NCBI GenBank assembly: GCA_034620365.1
Contig: JAQGEQ010000162.1
Location: 403,023-467,022 of the forward strand
Source: Pegea sp. RAD2-039
Taxonomy: Eukaryota; Chordata; Thaliacea; Salpida; Salpidae
Direction: 5' to 3'
Length of the DNA stretch: 64,000 nt
Shown here: positions 23,888 to 37,284 of the stretch, in pieces
How positions within the stretch are numbered: the stretch's first letter is position 1
How the letters are laid out: each line of letters starts with the position of its first letter
Program-made: the position numbers and the translations under genes
The notes under the pieces: generated by a model
What the model was told of the DNA's origin: nothing
Database searches by the model: none
Seen by the model: only the letters and a program-made list of their open reading frames with translations

Positions 23888-24886
23888 GAAGGAAATTTAT
23901 AAAATTAAAATTTAAACTTTGTTTTTGATGATTATTTTTCTGCTTAAACATTATGTTTCAAATTTTTTAGCCTATCTTTTAAGAAAACAATTTTAAAAAT
24001 AATTTTTATTCATAATTGTTTATTATTAAAAACATTTAACTAAACTTAGTATTTTAAGTTAATTGAAGTCAAGAAACTATTATTAACCTTGTAAAATTTT
24101 TTTAACATTAAATGTTACCACTAAAATCTTAAGCCTTTTTATGAACCTTTTAATATTACAGCATTTAACATGCATTGGTAAATTCAATTTTAATTACTGA
24201 ATTTAGCCTATAATTTTTATTTAAATTCTAATTATATTCATAATAAAGTTGATTTGCTCTGTTTTATTAAAGCTGATATTTTATGTAACTCTTGTTTATC
24301 AACTAATTTCACAATTTAGTTTATTTCACTAAGCAATCAGTAATCACTTAACAATCTTTTAAACCAAAATTCCTTTAGTATTCCTTCTGTTTAACTTATT
24401 CATTATTACTTACTCAATACAGCAATTTTTGTAAATTATATTAAAAAGCTTGTTCTTTCTTTTACTAAAAATTTGATAATTAAGTTAATTTGATTTTTAC
24501 TTATGAATATTATTTACAGTTTAAACTAAAATTTAAATTTAACTATCTCTTTCATTAGATGCATTTTTTTATGGAAATGTCACCTTAACTAGCTTCACTG
24601 AAAAATACTAGAGAGTACTTATTACAAAGTAAATTCTAATTTGATTCAACTATTTGTTTTATTTAGAATCTTCTCATTCATCTGATTCTACGATCGTATA
24701 CAACGAAAAAATCTATACAAGAAAAATAATTTAAATATCAACTATTAAAAATCATTCAACGTAACAGTCTTGATAAAGTGAAGTTGGTTTGCCTACATTT
24801 TAAATACGCCTTTTGTGTTAAATTAAATGTAAGACTATTTTGTTGACTGAAAAGTTTACAAAAATAATTATAGCAACTTGATTCTA

Positions 24887-25260
24887 TTAATTAAACAGTT
24901 TTATTATTAAACAATTAGTATTTGTAATGTTGTAGAAATATAATTTCACTAATTTTCTACCGTTTGCCTTTGATTGATCACCCACATTATGAAACTTGCT
25001 TTTAAGAGCTTTCTTAGAAGTTTCAGCAGCTGGAGATACTTCAATAGGAGGCTTAGTAGAGTTCTTAGTTGTTTCTTCACAATCTTGGAAATCTTCTCGA
25101 CTTTGGCTGAAACCTGTTCAAATAAATTTCAATATATTTTAATTTGCTAAATATCAATTTCCTTTTTTGTTACGTTTTTTAAAAAGTAAAAAGCAGTTTG
25201 AGCCCAGCACCATCTCTTCCTGGCCAACAACCTTTCTTCCTGCTTCACAACATCTCCCAT
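24887..25260 (-). pseudogene. Frameshifted copy of the R2 two-exon gene
   Basis: Exon 1 (25260-25174) begins MGDVVKQEERLLA, but 16 bases present in the other copies are missing, so the frame entering exon 2 is wrong. Exon 2 (25113-24887) is still completely open at the same length as its relatives (227 bases), with residues such as FSQSREDFQDCEETTKN. The ATG, donor and acceptor are intact. Unless another start or splice site is used, the product would be truncated. Confidence 0.55.
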
Positions 25261-26149
25261 TATGACTTAAAGGACACTTTTCAATCTCTTTTTAAATACA
25301 AACAAACTTTTATTCTAAGCTTATACTTATCAACCTCTAAACAATTTTCTTCATACAAGCTATATTTCAAAACTCTATAAACTAAAATACAAGAAGAACA
25401 ATGTAAGATATATTACAAAATATAAACTAACCAAAATTAAAAACCTAATTATTCTAAATTAGTAATACTTGAAACAAAAGTGCTTTAAGTAATAAATATT
25501 CAATAAAAGATTATGCAATTGAATGACTTATCAGATACTAAAAAAGTGTTTGTATCACTAAAGTTAATTTTTTTTTCAATAAAGCTAATCCCAATTTCAA
25601 TTGATGTTATTAACACCTTACCAACAAAGTCTAATACAAACTATGATCAAATGAAAATAATAATTAAAATAATTAATCTGATCCTAAAAGTATTCACACC
25701 AAGATACTATAGGGGCTTAGTTTTAAAAAGAATTCTGTAAGATCAGTTAGATTAACATAATTATATAAGTTTTTCACCTACATTCAAAAATTCAATTAAA
25801 AATAAAAAAGATTTGTAACTATAGTTTGAAAAGAGTGTAAAATGACTGCCTAAGAGCAAATGATATGATAATTTCATGTCTTAGAATTATAGCATTTTCT
25901 TATATTGCACAACAGTAATTTACATTCATCAAGAAAGTTTGCACAATTTTTAATTTAACTAAATAATAGCTAGTTTATATAGTTTTATGGGTATTAATCT
26001 ACTTTAGATAAAATTGAAAGATTGCAGACAGGGATAGAACATTTTTATTTTCAAGCCGTCTTCTTAAAAACTTAGTTTAATTTGCAAATTAAAGCATAAT
26101 CTTTCTCTAATCATATTTCATATTTTTAATTAAAATTTTAATTGTCTTC

Positions 26150-27600
26150 ATTTTAAAAATATATGCGAGGAACTGGTTTTGTCATTTGTTTTAATACTTT
26201 TACTATTAAAATTACCCTTTTAAAACATCAAACTGAAACACTAATGATTTTGAAAAAATTTGCGATAATTGACCGTAAAATATTTGTAAACTAAGATTTC
26301 AAATAGTTCTTAAAACTATCAAAAGATTCCACTATCAACCAAATCCCTATTTTGATTAAGTGGCTTGACTGCCTTCTAAAATTTAAACACTTTGATATAT
26401 TAATTAGATTAGGAAGTGATTTAGAGTCAATGGTTTTCTTGACAATTTGAAGAGAGAGCCATGAGACAGTTGATATGTTTAGATACGCTAACAGTTGTAT
26501 GCTAGTTGATCATGTGATCAGCTAATGTTGTGTTTATAGCTGCAAGATTTTTATCAGTAGCATAGTAAGCTGATGATTTCTATAGCGCCTCTACTGGTTA
26601 CTATTGTTTTGGTCGTTATGCTTCGTTGCTTACAAATGATTTCTGTGTCACGTGCTTAACACTTGTTTACAAAAACAGCTTCATATGTTGTGCCTGAAAT
26701 AACCAAGTGTCTTACAAGATTTTGTTGCAATCGAAGCAGCGTTTTCGGGTTGATGAAACATATGTTGTTGATAACGTCAGCAATTAAGTCACTATTAGAA
26801 AAAAGCTTAGAGAAGAGTTTTACATCAACAATGTGATGGGACTAGAAGAAAGACTAATGGTATCACTAATGGAGAGTGCTAGAAATTGTTGTAGAATGTT
26901 TTAAAAGTCTTCAGTTGTTGTAGAAATGTTTACTTCCAATTTTAATTCAGAAACTTTAAAAAAAAAACTTTTAATGACTCATTTAGAGGTTTAGAAATTA
27001 AGAAACTAAATCACAAAACATAAAACCATATCTATCACTGAATCAGAATACAGTTGTATAATTTTAAACGTTTATAAAAATGTAGTTTTATATAAACCTA
27101 AATATTGTAGTTGAAGATTTACTCAAAGTAATTGTCCTGTTGGTTTTGATTATGAATAACAGAAACAATTTAAAGGCCTTTGCGGCAGTTTATGTTAAAA
27201 GAACTTGATATATAAATAAGAAAGAAAGCGATTTATTTTGTAGTAAGCAAATCAGTTAGCAATTACAGAAGAGTTTGATTATAGAAAAAAATTGAAAATT
27301 TGATCTTTTATACTTGCTTATAGTTAACTTCAGCAAAGCAACTGACAAAACGATAGCTTACAACAAAGAGTGGTGCTCCGGTTGTCATTTTAGGGAAATA
27401 AACTCTCATATGTCTTATCAAAAATATTTCATTAAAAACCTCAAAAAAAGATAAAATATCCTCACTATCCAAGTCTAATATACCAATCTTACAAACAATT
27501 TGATTATTTTAACAAGTAGCACCGATTTGAAGATTTTGCATGATAATAACATCAAGTATCTATCCACCGACTTGGAATCCAAAGTAAGACTCCCTTGTAT
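26150..27600. repeat. Duplicated block R1, copy 3 (3' truncated)
   Basis: Matches R1 until about 27600, where it breaks and continues in R4-type sequence beside the terminal exon motif. The minus-strand 45-codon exon (27487-27362) has a 9-base deletion but remains open. Confidence 0.8.
27362..27487 (-). CDS. Candidate exon, R1 copy 3 (42 codons)
   Basis: Shortened version of 987-1121, losing three codons in frame; starts with an ILDLDSED-type acidic motif and ends TTGAPLFV before GTAAGC. Length modulo three is preserved, which supports coding history. Confidence 0.4.
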
Positions 27601-30600
27601 CATATAAACTTCACGTTCTTCTTCAAGTTAAAAAAAATATTTATTAAACTGTTTGTAAACAAATTTTTGTTTTTGTATTCAAAATCTGAAATCTATATAT
27701 TCATTAAATAGTATTCAAAATTTCATATCTATTTATAAATTTTCTATTTCAGTTTCAGTTTCAGAAACAAACTTTTTATTTTCAAACAACTGTTCTATAG
27801 TTTGATGATTTGCAAATAAATCAATAACATTTTCTTCAAACTAACTATAAAATTCAAAATCTTGTAAAAATTTAGAAACAATTAGTTTATTTTGTTGTTT
27901 TTAAAAAAAATAACTGTAAAGAAGAAAAATCTTTATTGGTGACTAACAGCTGTTTAAACAGTATTAAAGGTTTACCTTGTTAGATATGGTTCAATGTATA
28001 TACTCTAACAATTTTCTTCGAATATAATGATCCTGAAATTATTAATTTAGTTTAAACTAAAAGGAAAAATCCACTAAAAAATAAAATAAAACAAGAACCT
28101 AGAAAATTCACATAAAAGTTGAATACCTCGGCATAACTGTTAAATTCTTGAGATTTGCTGATGCTACTAATTTTAATTTAATTATATGTTTTATTTAAAT
28201 AATTTTCTCGTTCATCTGATTACATCTAATTATACGATTGTATACAACGAGAAATCTATACAAAAATTCCAGTTCAACATCAATTAATAAAATATTCAAC
28301 ATATACCAAACATCAAATCTCATTTGCTATTATAATGCTCTCACATTGTTTGTTCAAGCATTAGTTAATACAGCTTGTCAAAAAAATGCGTTTGTCCCAA
28401 CTTTTCTATAAAGACACTTTCAGTAGTAGTGTATCACGATAGAAAGTAAGCCGTAAAATAAAAAGTTAGTATATGCAAATGAATGGCTGAAAATAAAAAT
28501 GACAAGATGAATATTATAATGATGGAACCATCGATTATGGCAGACAAATTTGAGAATAAATAAGCTATTGCAACAAACGCACATCTGGCTGCAGTGTGAT
28601 TTATATTTGATGATTGTAGAGCTATTGTTTATCTAGCTGTTTTCTTGCCTCATCTGCAGAATCGATTAGTTTTGGTTTATGAAAGATGTTGATGAATGTC
28701 TTCAAACTTTATGTTCGTCTGCAAGTTAAAAAAACTGTTTGTTAATCTGTTTGTAAACAAATTTAAGTTTTTGTATTCAAAATTTGATAAGTATTTATAA
28801 TTATTTTGATGTTCTGTAAATAAATAAAAATATTTTCTTTAATCTAAAGATAAAAATTCAAATTATTCAAAAATTAAAACACAATTTGTGGAATTTGTGT
28901 TTTTAAAACTGAAATAAGTGAAATCAAGAAAAATTTTATTGGTCACTTAAAGCTGTTTTCTCATTTGGTAACAACAAACTAGCAACATGAAAGTAGTGAC
29001 TTTGAAGTCAAATTATTTAGCATCTAAATTCAATTCTTCGTTGATATTAGATGTTTGCTGGAGTCTTTCAAGATAAGATTATAAAAGGACTGCATCAAAA
29101 CAACAAATATTTTAATGAAAATCATTGAAACCTAAACAAACTACAAAAACTGATAAACGTTTAGATTTTCTCCTGTTGCATTCAGACTATCCCATCAGCT
29201 GACATTTGTCTAAATAGTCCAAATATCTTCATCATCTACCTGATAAGTACGATCAAGTCTTAACCAACTAATCGATTAATCTTTAAGTAACAAATTACCT
29301 GATAATTACCAGATTTTTTAGAAAGATCTCTTTGTTGAAATCTTTATATTGTACCATGATCATTAAGTTTGCTTCAAATCTTAGAAAAATATTCGTAGAT
29401 ATCAGAATTCTACTGGAATCTATAAATACAGAGAAAACCAACAAATAATGTAAATTATTTAAATTCGAACTAACCTGAACAAACAACAGCAACTGAAAAA
29501 ACGTCTGATTTTATCATTTTGTATTTAGATATTCTCATCAGCCGAGATTTGTCAATCAAGTTCAGATCATCTCTTATTAATTACAAAAGCTTTATAGTTA
29601 AGCAACAAATCCAGTAATTTTCAATTTACAAGTTTTGTTTTAAGATAATCAGTTGTGAAACTCAAAATTTTTATCAAAATTTAAACTTGTAGCTGATGAT
29701 ATAAATAGTCAAAAATGAGATTTAGTTTTTGCTAAGAGTTGTTTATTATTTGAAACTGACCAGCAAAGTTCGAACATTAGGAGAAAAATTTGGTTTCTTT
29801 GATTCTCGATTCAAAATCTCATCGAAGTAAGAGTAAGTAGTTGTACTCTCATGTGACATACAAAACTAAAAATGTAGGATTCTGTGAAGAAAATCAATCA
29901 TTAAAATAAATCACAAGATAGCGCTGTAGTAACAACTTACCTGACAGATTTTGCAAGACATGTTTCTAAATCTCATCAACTGTGCTCCACTTTGTAAACA
30001 AAGATTTGTAAATATCAGATGTTTGCTTGAATATAAAAACAAAAAGTTAAAAAAGGAAAATTCAACAAGTTCAGATATCTTCATCAACTCCAGTATTGTA
30101 TAAAAAGTAGCTTCCAAATCTCTCAGAAATTTCATTGATTTTCAATTTAATGGTAAAAAAATATCAAAATAAGTTGATCATCTCTAAAAGATTAGTTATC
30201 AGTTATAATTTATTGTTGTATTTTCATGAAAAATATTTTCTGTTTAGGAAACAACTCAAAGAAGTTATTTAAATTTGACAAAAAGGTGAGGAGAAATATT
30301 CTCAGATGTAGAAAATGATTTTATCGATTTTGAAAATAAAATCTTCATCTGATTAAAGGATGATGTTAACAACAAAGACTAATAACCCTAAACTAAGAAC
30401 TCACTTTGGGAATCATCCAAAGAAAACTTTCCTTCAAGAAATTTTTATCAAATGCGTTCTATCAAACAAAATATTCAAGATTTACTTTTATATAAACTAG
30501 TTATTTATAGAAGTCATAACTGCAAAACTGAATTTATATTTTATCTGCATCTTTTAAACCAGTCTATCAAATTATTAAGAAATCACAATCTCTTCTAGAG

Positions 30601-31089
30601 TTCAATCAAAACACATATTTGTAAAAAAATAATGAAATTAAAAAAATTGCTTTAGAAACTAAAACTTAAATTAATTACTAATATATAAAAGCTTATATTT
30701 ATAGAAAGTTAATGAAACAGCTTTAATTATTTTTTATTATCAGTATATTTAGAATAAAAAAATGTTTGTTTCAATTAAATAGTTCAATTAACTAAACTGA
30801 AAAGTTAAATTGATCTATGACAAAATTTAGTTAAATATAAAAATGATTTAAAATTATATGACAAATGTTTAAGATGTTGATATGAAATATCTGTCTAAAA
30901 GAAAAAGTAGTACGATTAATTATTCAAAATTTATATGTTTGTCATTTAAAGTTATTAAGACAAGTGAAGTTATATTAGCTTTTAATTGAAAAAAGCTGTT
31001 TATTCAAATCAAAAAACTAAGCACTGATATGCTAAAGTCTTCATTTGAAATTATATCTTTTTCTATTGATAGAACCTAGTAACAAATTG
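27601..31089. repeat. R4/R3/R4 mosaic, copy 2
   Basis: 27600-28000 is rearranged R4-like sequence, 28150-28330 the end of R3, 28330-30480 a full R4 copy, and 30480-31089 an AT-rich tail that also occurs at 56330-57000 and 60900-61540. It contains the second exon array. Confidence 0.8.
28677..30135 (-). pseudogene. Second copy of the repeat-exon array, partly broken
   Basis: Intact exons are 29574-29475 (DDLNLIDKSRLMRIS, then FSVAVVCS), 29419-29310 (SSRILISTNIFLRFEANLM) and the terminal exon 28718-28677 (TNIKFEDIHQHLS and stop). The first two join in phase 1 exactly as in copy 1. A fused open stretch at 30135-29941 joins LRDLEATFYTILELM to SSKHLIFTNLCLQSGAQLM. Damage: exon 29239-29132 has an in-frame TAG and is one base short, and the DSSKHLI exon near 29075 gains stops. 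Different exons are broken here than in copy 1, so the copies decay independently. Confidence 0.5.
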
Positions 31090-32355
31090 TTGGTTAAAAA
31101 GGTTTTCAATTTTTATTTAATTTTATTATAAAGCTCTCATAAGTTAGGAACAGGTTTTTTCATTAGTCTTACTACTTTTAATAATAAAATTACTCTTTTA
31201 AAACATCAAACTGAAACACTGATGATTTTGAAAAAACTTGCGATAAATGACCGTGAAATATTCTTAAACTAAGATTTCAAATAGTTCTTAAAACTATCAA
31301 AAGATTCCATTATCAACCAAATCTCTATTTTGATTAAGTGGCTTGCCTGCCTTCTAAAATTTAAACACTTTAATATTTTAATCAGATTAGGAAGTGATTT
31401 AGAGTCAATGCTTTTCTTGACAAATTAAAGAGAGAATCATGAGACAGTTGTTATGTTTAGATACGATAACAGTTGTATGCTAGTTGATCATGTGATCAGC
31501 TAATGTTGTGTTTATAATTGCAAGCTTTTTATCAGTGCCATAGTAGTCTGATGATTTCTATAGCGCCTCTACTGGTTACTATTGTTTTGGTCGTTATGCT
31601 TCGTTACTTACAAATGATTTCTGTGTCACGTGGTTAACAATTGTTTACAAAAACAGCATTATATGTTGTGCCTGAAATCAACAAGTGTTTTACAAGATTT
31701 CGTCGCAATCGAAGAAACGTTTTCGGGTTGATGAAACATATGTTGTTGATGACATCAGCAATTAAGTCACTATTCAAAAAAGAAGCTTAGAGAAGAGTTT
31801 TACATCAACAATGTAATGTAGAAGAAAGACTAATGATATCACTAGTGGAGATTGCTAGAAATTGTTGTAAGATGTTGAAGAAGTCATCAATTGTTGTAGA
31901 AATATTTACTTCCAATTTTAATTCAGAAACTTAAAAAAAAAAACTTTTAATGACTCATACAGAGGTTTAGTAGTTAAGAAACTAAATCACAAAACATAAA
32001 ACCATATCTGTTACTGAAACAGAATACAGTTGTAAATTTTTAAACGTTTATAAAAATTTTTCTTTTATATAAACCTAAATATTGTAGTTAAACATTTACT
32101 TAAAGTAATTGTTTTGTTTGTTTTAATTACGAATAACAGAAAAAATGTAAAGGCTTTTGCGGCAATTTATGTTTAAAAGAACTTACTCTATAAAAAAGAA
32201 AGAAAGCAATTTACTTGAAAGCGATTTATTTTGTAGTAAGCAAATCAGTTAGCAATTACAGAACAGTTTGATTATAGAAAAAAATTGGAAATTTTGAATT
32301 TTTATACTTGCTTATAGTTAACTTCAGCAAAGCAACTGACAAAAAGATAACTTAC

Positions 32356-32490
32356 AACAAAGAGTGGTGCTCCTGGTGTCATTTTAGGGAGATAAACTCT
32401 CAAAACTCTCATAGGTCTTATCAATAATAGTTCATTAAAAATCTCAAAAAGAGATAAAATATCCTCACTATCCAAGTCTAATATACTAAT
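32356..32490 (-). CDS. Candidate 45-codon exon, R1 copy 4
   Basis: Same length and phases as 987-1121, open throughout, with an ILDLDSED start and a KMTPGAPLFV end. Acceptor and GTAAGT donor are intact. Confidence 0.45.
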
Positions 32491-33116
32491 CTTAAAAACA
32501 ATTTGATTATTTTAACAAGTAGCACCGACTTGAAGATTTTGCATGATAATAACATCAAGTATCTATCCACCGACTTGGAATCCAAATTAAGACTCTCTCG
32601 TATGGCTTACAAGCAACAAATGCAAAAATATATTTAAAGTTAATTGATAAGGGCTTTGAAAACTTATCAAAGATGATCTTACAAATATTTGAAAGAATAA
32701 AGATAAAGATAATTATTTCAAAAGCTTCATCTTACCAACAAGACTTTATGAAACGACTTCACGAGAAACGCTGAGAAAATAATTTAAAAACACAAAATTG
32801 ATCAAAATATGATTTTATTAAACATTTTCTTCAATATAGAAGAATTGAAACAGAAAATCGAGTTGAGAATAAATTTGTCTTATAATTAAAATAAAAACTT
32901 CCCAATTAGTCTTTGCTTTCTTGTTTTTCTTATCAAAGCCATCTTTGTGGATTTACAAAACATTGTTGCACCTAAACATTAGTAGATGACATCAAAATAC
33001 TTTTGATTCTACAAATCTTGTTTTATAAAAGATACACAAAAGTTGTAAAATGAATTTTTTGATAAAAAATAATCTATACAACTTTAGACTAATTCTACAC
33101 TGATTAATTTTAATCA

Positions 33117-33236
33117 TTATTTTAAATGAGATAAAACAAACCGAATGAGAGTTTCTCCTAGTATTTCAGTTCTTACATCATCAACATACTCTTCAGTATT
33201 AGCAATAACAGATTTTGTTGAATTCTGAGCCTTCAT
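33117..33236 (-). CDS. Candidate first exon or 39-residue ORF at the right end of R1
   Basis: A minus-strand ATG opens MKAQNSTKSVIANTEEYVDD and runs 39 codons to TAA; a GTAAGA inside (after the EYVDD codons) could be a splice donor. In R1 copy 1 the same region is open but its ATG reads TTG and it is two codons shorter. This may be the 5' exon of the gene that contains the 45-codon exon downstream on the minus strand. No family recognised. Confidence 0.35.
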   Translation of the reverse strand: MKAQNSTKSVIANTEEYVDDVRTEILGETLIRFVLSHLK

Positions 33237-33439
33237 TTAATTATAGTTTGTTTAAGCCATTGCAATATTCGAGACAAGTTTTACCTGTGATTACTCATAA
33301 ATTGTTAATTACAATTTAATTAGATGTAAAGTAAAAATTATTTATATGCAAATGAAAGGTTGAAGTTAAATGCAGGCAATAGAATGCTATAAAGATAAAC
33401 TTGTCGATTTGATAAACATGTTTGTGATTATATCATCCT

Positions 33440-34110
33440 ATTCAACAAACGTACATCTGGCTGCAATGTGATTGAGATTTGATGATCGTGGAACTATTAT
33501 TTATCTAGCTGTTTTCTTGCTTCATCTGCAGTGTCGGTTTATTTTAGTTCATGAAAGATGTTGATTGTCTTCAAACTTCACGTTTGTCTGTAAGGTAAAA
33601 ACTGTTTGTTAAACTGTTTGTAAACAAATTTTTGTTTTTGTATTCAAAATTTGATAAGTATTTACAAATTTTCTTTTTAAAAATTTAATTTATTAAATTA
33701 AATGTATTCTTTTTAAATTTGACTAACATATCCAGTAATCTTGAAAGCTTATCAGTTGGGTAACTTAAAATTTTAATAAAAAGTAATGAAAAAGTTTGAA
33801 CATGGAGCTGATGATATAAATATTCGAAATGGTGATGTTGTTTTTACTAATTGTATTTATCTTTGTTTAAAACTGACCAGCAACATCAAAATTCGAATAT
33901 TATGAGAAGAATTTGGATTCATCTATTGTTCATTCACTATCACATCGAAGTAAGAGCAAGTTCTCCTGCTATTATTTTCTGTATAAATTTAAAAATGTTG
34001 AATTCTATGAAGAAAAACAATCAATAAAATCAATCACTAGAAAGTGCTATAGTAACAAATTACCTGACAAAATTTGCATGGAAACATTTGTAGTATACAA
34101 CTTCCTATAA
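33440..34110. repeat. Degraded R4 fragment
   Basis: Contains a recognisable but 3-base-shorter version of the R4 terminal exon near 33553-33591 (minus) and a degraded SHESTTT exon near 33860-33960. The rest is eroded. Confidence 0.6.
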
Positions 34111-35186
34111 GTGTCTTCCTTTAAATCAAAGACTGTCATTATAAAAATTCTCATCTGGTTGTTTAGTAACAAGCTTATCGTTTAATTTTATGAATTTATT
34201 CTAAAATGACTGATTACAAATATTTAAACAAGTACTATTAGGATTGATTTGAAATATAGTTAGAAAAGTTAAAGTAATATGATAGTATAAGGTTTTCAAA
34301 TAATTTAGACTTTGTACTTTTCGTTTGTTTTGATATGTTTGCTTATTAGAATAAAAATTAGTTATAGGAAATACTGTAATGTTAATATTTAAAAAAAGAT
34401 TTTTAAGATGAAAAAATTTGACAACCTGAAAGAAGCCTAGCTCATATTTTTATCGTTTAAAAGATCTTTATCAGTATGTCGAGTTTTTCAAATTCGAGTT
34501 TGCAGTTTCATTTCATGAAACTGCTGGAAAATAAACTGGAAAAATTTATGAAATAGTTTTTTATTGATATGTTTGCTTTTGCTTCTATAAGAATAAACAA
34601 AACTTTATTAAACTAGTTTTAAAGTTTATTTTAAATTGCTTATTTATTTTAAACTGAGTGTTTGTAATGTATGTTTTAAGTTGTCGTGTAAGTAGTTAAA
34701 CAAATTAATTGAAGTTATTTAAATAAATCATTTTTCGATTTTTTCAAACTTTATATCGTTTTAAGCTTTATTGTAGCTATTACTAACTAGTTTTGAGTGT
34801 AACATTTAAATAAATAATTTTTTTGAAATAAATATAAATACTTTTTATCATAACTTAAGTACGTTTTTTAATTAATTTTTATTGAGGTTAATACAAACTT
34901 ACTAAAAAATTTATAACTGTTTACTTTATATTTAACTTAAATAAAATATAAATCTAAAATAATGTTATAAATTTTTAAGACAAAAATGCATGTACTCTGA
35001 GTTGATAGTAAATGAAAAGAACTTTTCTTCAAACGATAGATTACAAAGTTGATAAAATTATTGATAAAAATTTTAGGCGATTCAAAAAAATTTTCTCACA
35101 GTTTTTTCTCGTTAGCTGTCAGGTTGATAAATTTGAATAATTTTTTTGAGAAAGTTTTTATCATTTAAATCAATCGAAATTCTTCA
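34110..35186. other. AT-rich intergenic DNA
   Basis: No open frame with splice signals and no clear second copy in the window. It precedes the gene at 35187. Confidence 0.4.
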
Positions 35187-36138
35187 ATGACTAAAATCAC
35201 CCAAGATGAATTCTATATGCTTTGTACTCTTCGTCGGGGTAGAAGAAATGCTGTGATTCCTTCAGAAGAAGAGGAGAATGTAATTCTTTTATAAATGATA
35301 TTTTGTGACAATTATTATAAACTACAATGGAATATTTTGCTATGTTGTATTTTATTAAACATTTGTCTAAATGGTATAAAACAAAAAGTAGTTTATAATT
35401 TTACATTATTACAATTTTGATTTAGAATAAAATGAAAAAATGATCAAGTGTAATTTGTTTGTTAATATACAAAAAGAATTTTAAAGAATAAGTTAGTATT
35501 AGGAAGCTAAAATATTTATTGAAATTTACTATTTGCTGCCGTTTAGACTTTAAAACTAAGCTGTTTGTTGTTTTACTATAAAAAAATAAGTTAAAAATAA
35601 ACTTAGAAACTTAATTTTTGGATAAAATCTATAATAATCACTAGATTGGTTCGATAAGCTTGGATGAGTTAAAATGCAATTTATTATCTTGTAGAAATTC
35701 AGATATAAAAGCGAGAGAAAACAACTCTCTTATCTATTCAAAAGTGATAATTGAAATTTAATCTTGAAATCTTTTTACAGTTTTTCTTAGAATTTGACAT
35801 TTTAAGATATTTTATTTTCTATGCAAGCTCAATTATTACAAACTGACATTTCTTTACTAAAATGTTTCGATTGTAGTTTTACTTCATATTAAATATCTAA
35901 AATCAATATTTTTATTTCAGAATATTCAACAGCTTCTGCTGAAGCTTGATAAATTCAATCTTGAAACGACACAGGAGGAGAAAATCACTTCAATGAATAA
36001 TGACAAGCCCAAAGCAAAGTGAATAATTTTCAAAACTAATTTTTGAATTGATTATCATTTTATTTAATTTCCAGAAAAAGAAAAACTGAAGTTAATCAAA
36101 AGGTTTCCAGTTTGCCATCATCATTTTCATCAAAATAA
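35187..36138 (+). CDS. Three-exon gene for an 84-residue basic protein, unrecognised
   Basis: Exons 35187-35279, 35921-36018 and 36075-36138 join in phase (0, then 2) to 85 codons including TAA. Donors are AAT/GTAATT and AAA/GTGAAT; acceptors TTTCAG and TTCCAG are good. The product starts MTKITQDEFYMLCTLRRGRR, continues with an acidic EEEEN run and a probable helix (IQQLLLKLDKFNLE), and ends with a lysine-rich cluster KAKKKRK, a likely nuclear localisation signal, then Ser-rich residues. No known domain. It lies in one of the few non-duplicated stretches of the middle region, and exon 2 keeps the frame over two junctions, so I think it is a real small gene. Confidence 0.6.
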
Positions 36139-37284
36139 TTTAATGTAAGTAATTAACTAATTTTTTGAAATGTAAAATAAATAAATAAATAATCTAAAAA
36201 AAGTAGTTATGTAGTTGAAAAAATTATTAGAATTTTGAGAATATTTTGAAGGTTGTTAATATATTTGGTTGTCTTTCTAAAAGTCTGAAATAAAATCTAA
36301 CAAAAAATTTGTAGACAAAAAGATTGAAAGATTAATTTAAGATAAGGTCTGTTTATATGACGCTGAGTGACGTAGGCAAAACTTTCTGACATTTCCTTAT
36401 TGTTTGTTTTTATTACAATATTGCATTTAGATAAATTGTTTAAGAAATATTAAAAGCAATTTTTATTTTTCAGAAAGTTCCTTCAAACTTTGTTAACAAC
36501 TTACTTTGACAGATTAATTAGACGACAAAATCTCTCAAATGAAAATTTTCTATTCTGGAAAACGTCACAATATTAGTTGATTTGTTTTTAGAAAATCTTT
36601 TAAAAAATTAATTAAGCAACCCGAAGTATTACAAAATAATTCTTAAAAAAAAAGTAATATTTTCTACTTGTGTTTAGATATTTTCAGAAGTATTTTGATA
36701 TGATGTTTTTAAAAAGATATACTAAAGTAATTTAAAAATAGTTTGCAATAAAAGTTTCTTTTTTGAGATAAAATTATTCCTTTTGATTGACAATTCTTTC
36801 GTGTTGTATATTCTGCTTTATGTTAGGTTTTTGTATTAACTTTTTTGTTTTAGTTTTTTCGGAAATTTTTTTATTACAAATAAATAAGACTAATTTATTT
36901 TTTATTGTTTTATGTTTATCTATGTAGTTAGATTACAATTACTTTAGGTATACAGTAGTTGATGTAGCATGAAAGTTATTTAGTTGATCAAGTAGATTAC
37001 CTGTTTGTAAATTCATTTATTGAACTCATGGCTGCGGTTGACAATTTCATTAACTCGTATGGCGGAAAAACCAAAGTTTTACGACAATTTGACAACATTC
37101 AATTTGAGATTGAATTTTCGACAATCAAACTTTGTATTAAGCTGCTAGTATAAAAAGCAAGAACTTCTTAATCTTTATTGTACAGCAATTTGGCATAAAA
37201 TTTATAAAAAAGAAAGGATAAAAGTTTACACGTGCTTTAGAGAGATTTCTTGGTTGATCTACTTTCATATAGAAATTGTAATCG
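36139..37284. other. Intergenic with one short ORF
   Basis: AT-rich. The only notable frame is 37028-37153 (+), 41 residues beginning MAAVDNFINSYGGKTKVLRQ. It has unusually balanced codon content for this DNA and an ATGG start context, but no visible donor and no second copy. It could be a small gene, a first exon or chance. Confidence 0.3.

Larger units (their letters stand above)
22967..26150. repeat. Duplicated block R2, copy 2
   Basis: Collinear with 11296-14500 and carries the second SRP-RNA-like element and a damaged copy of the two-exon gene. Confidence 0.85.
31090..33440. repeat. Duplicated block R1, copy 4 (longest)
   Basis: The fullest R1 copy, collinear with 1-2040 plus the left flank. 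At 33440 it jumps into a degraded R4 fragment at a different point from copy 1. Confidence 0.85.

Noticed and set aside
25198-25380. Plus-strand 60-codon frame with SLPGQQPFFLLHNISHYDL
   Set aside because: It is the antisense of exon 1 of the R2 two-exon gene; it is open only because of the deletion in this copy.
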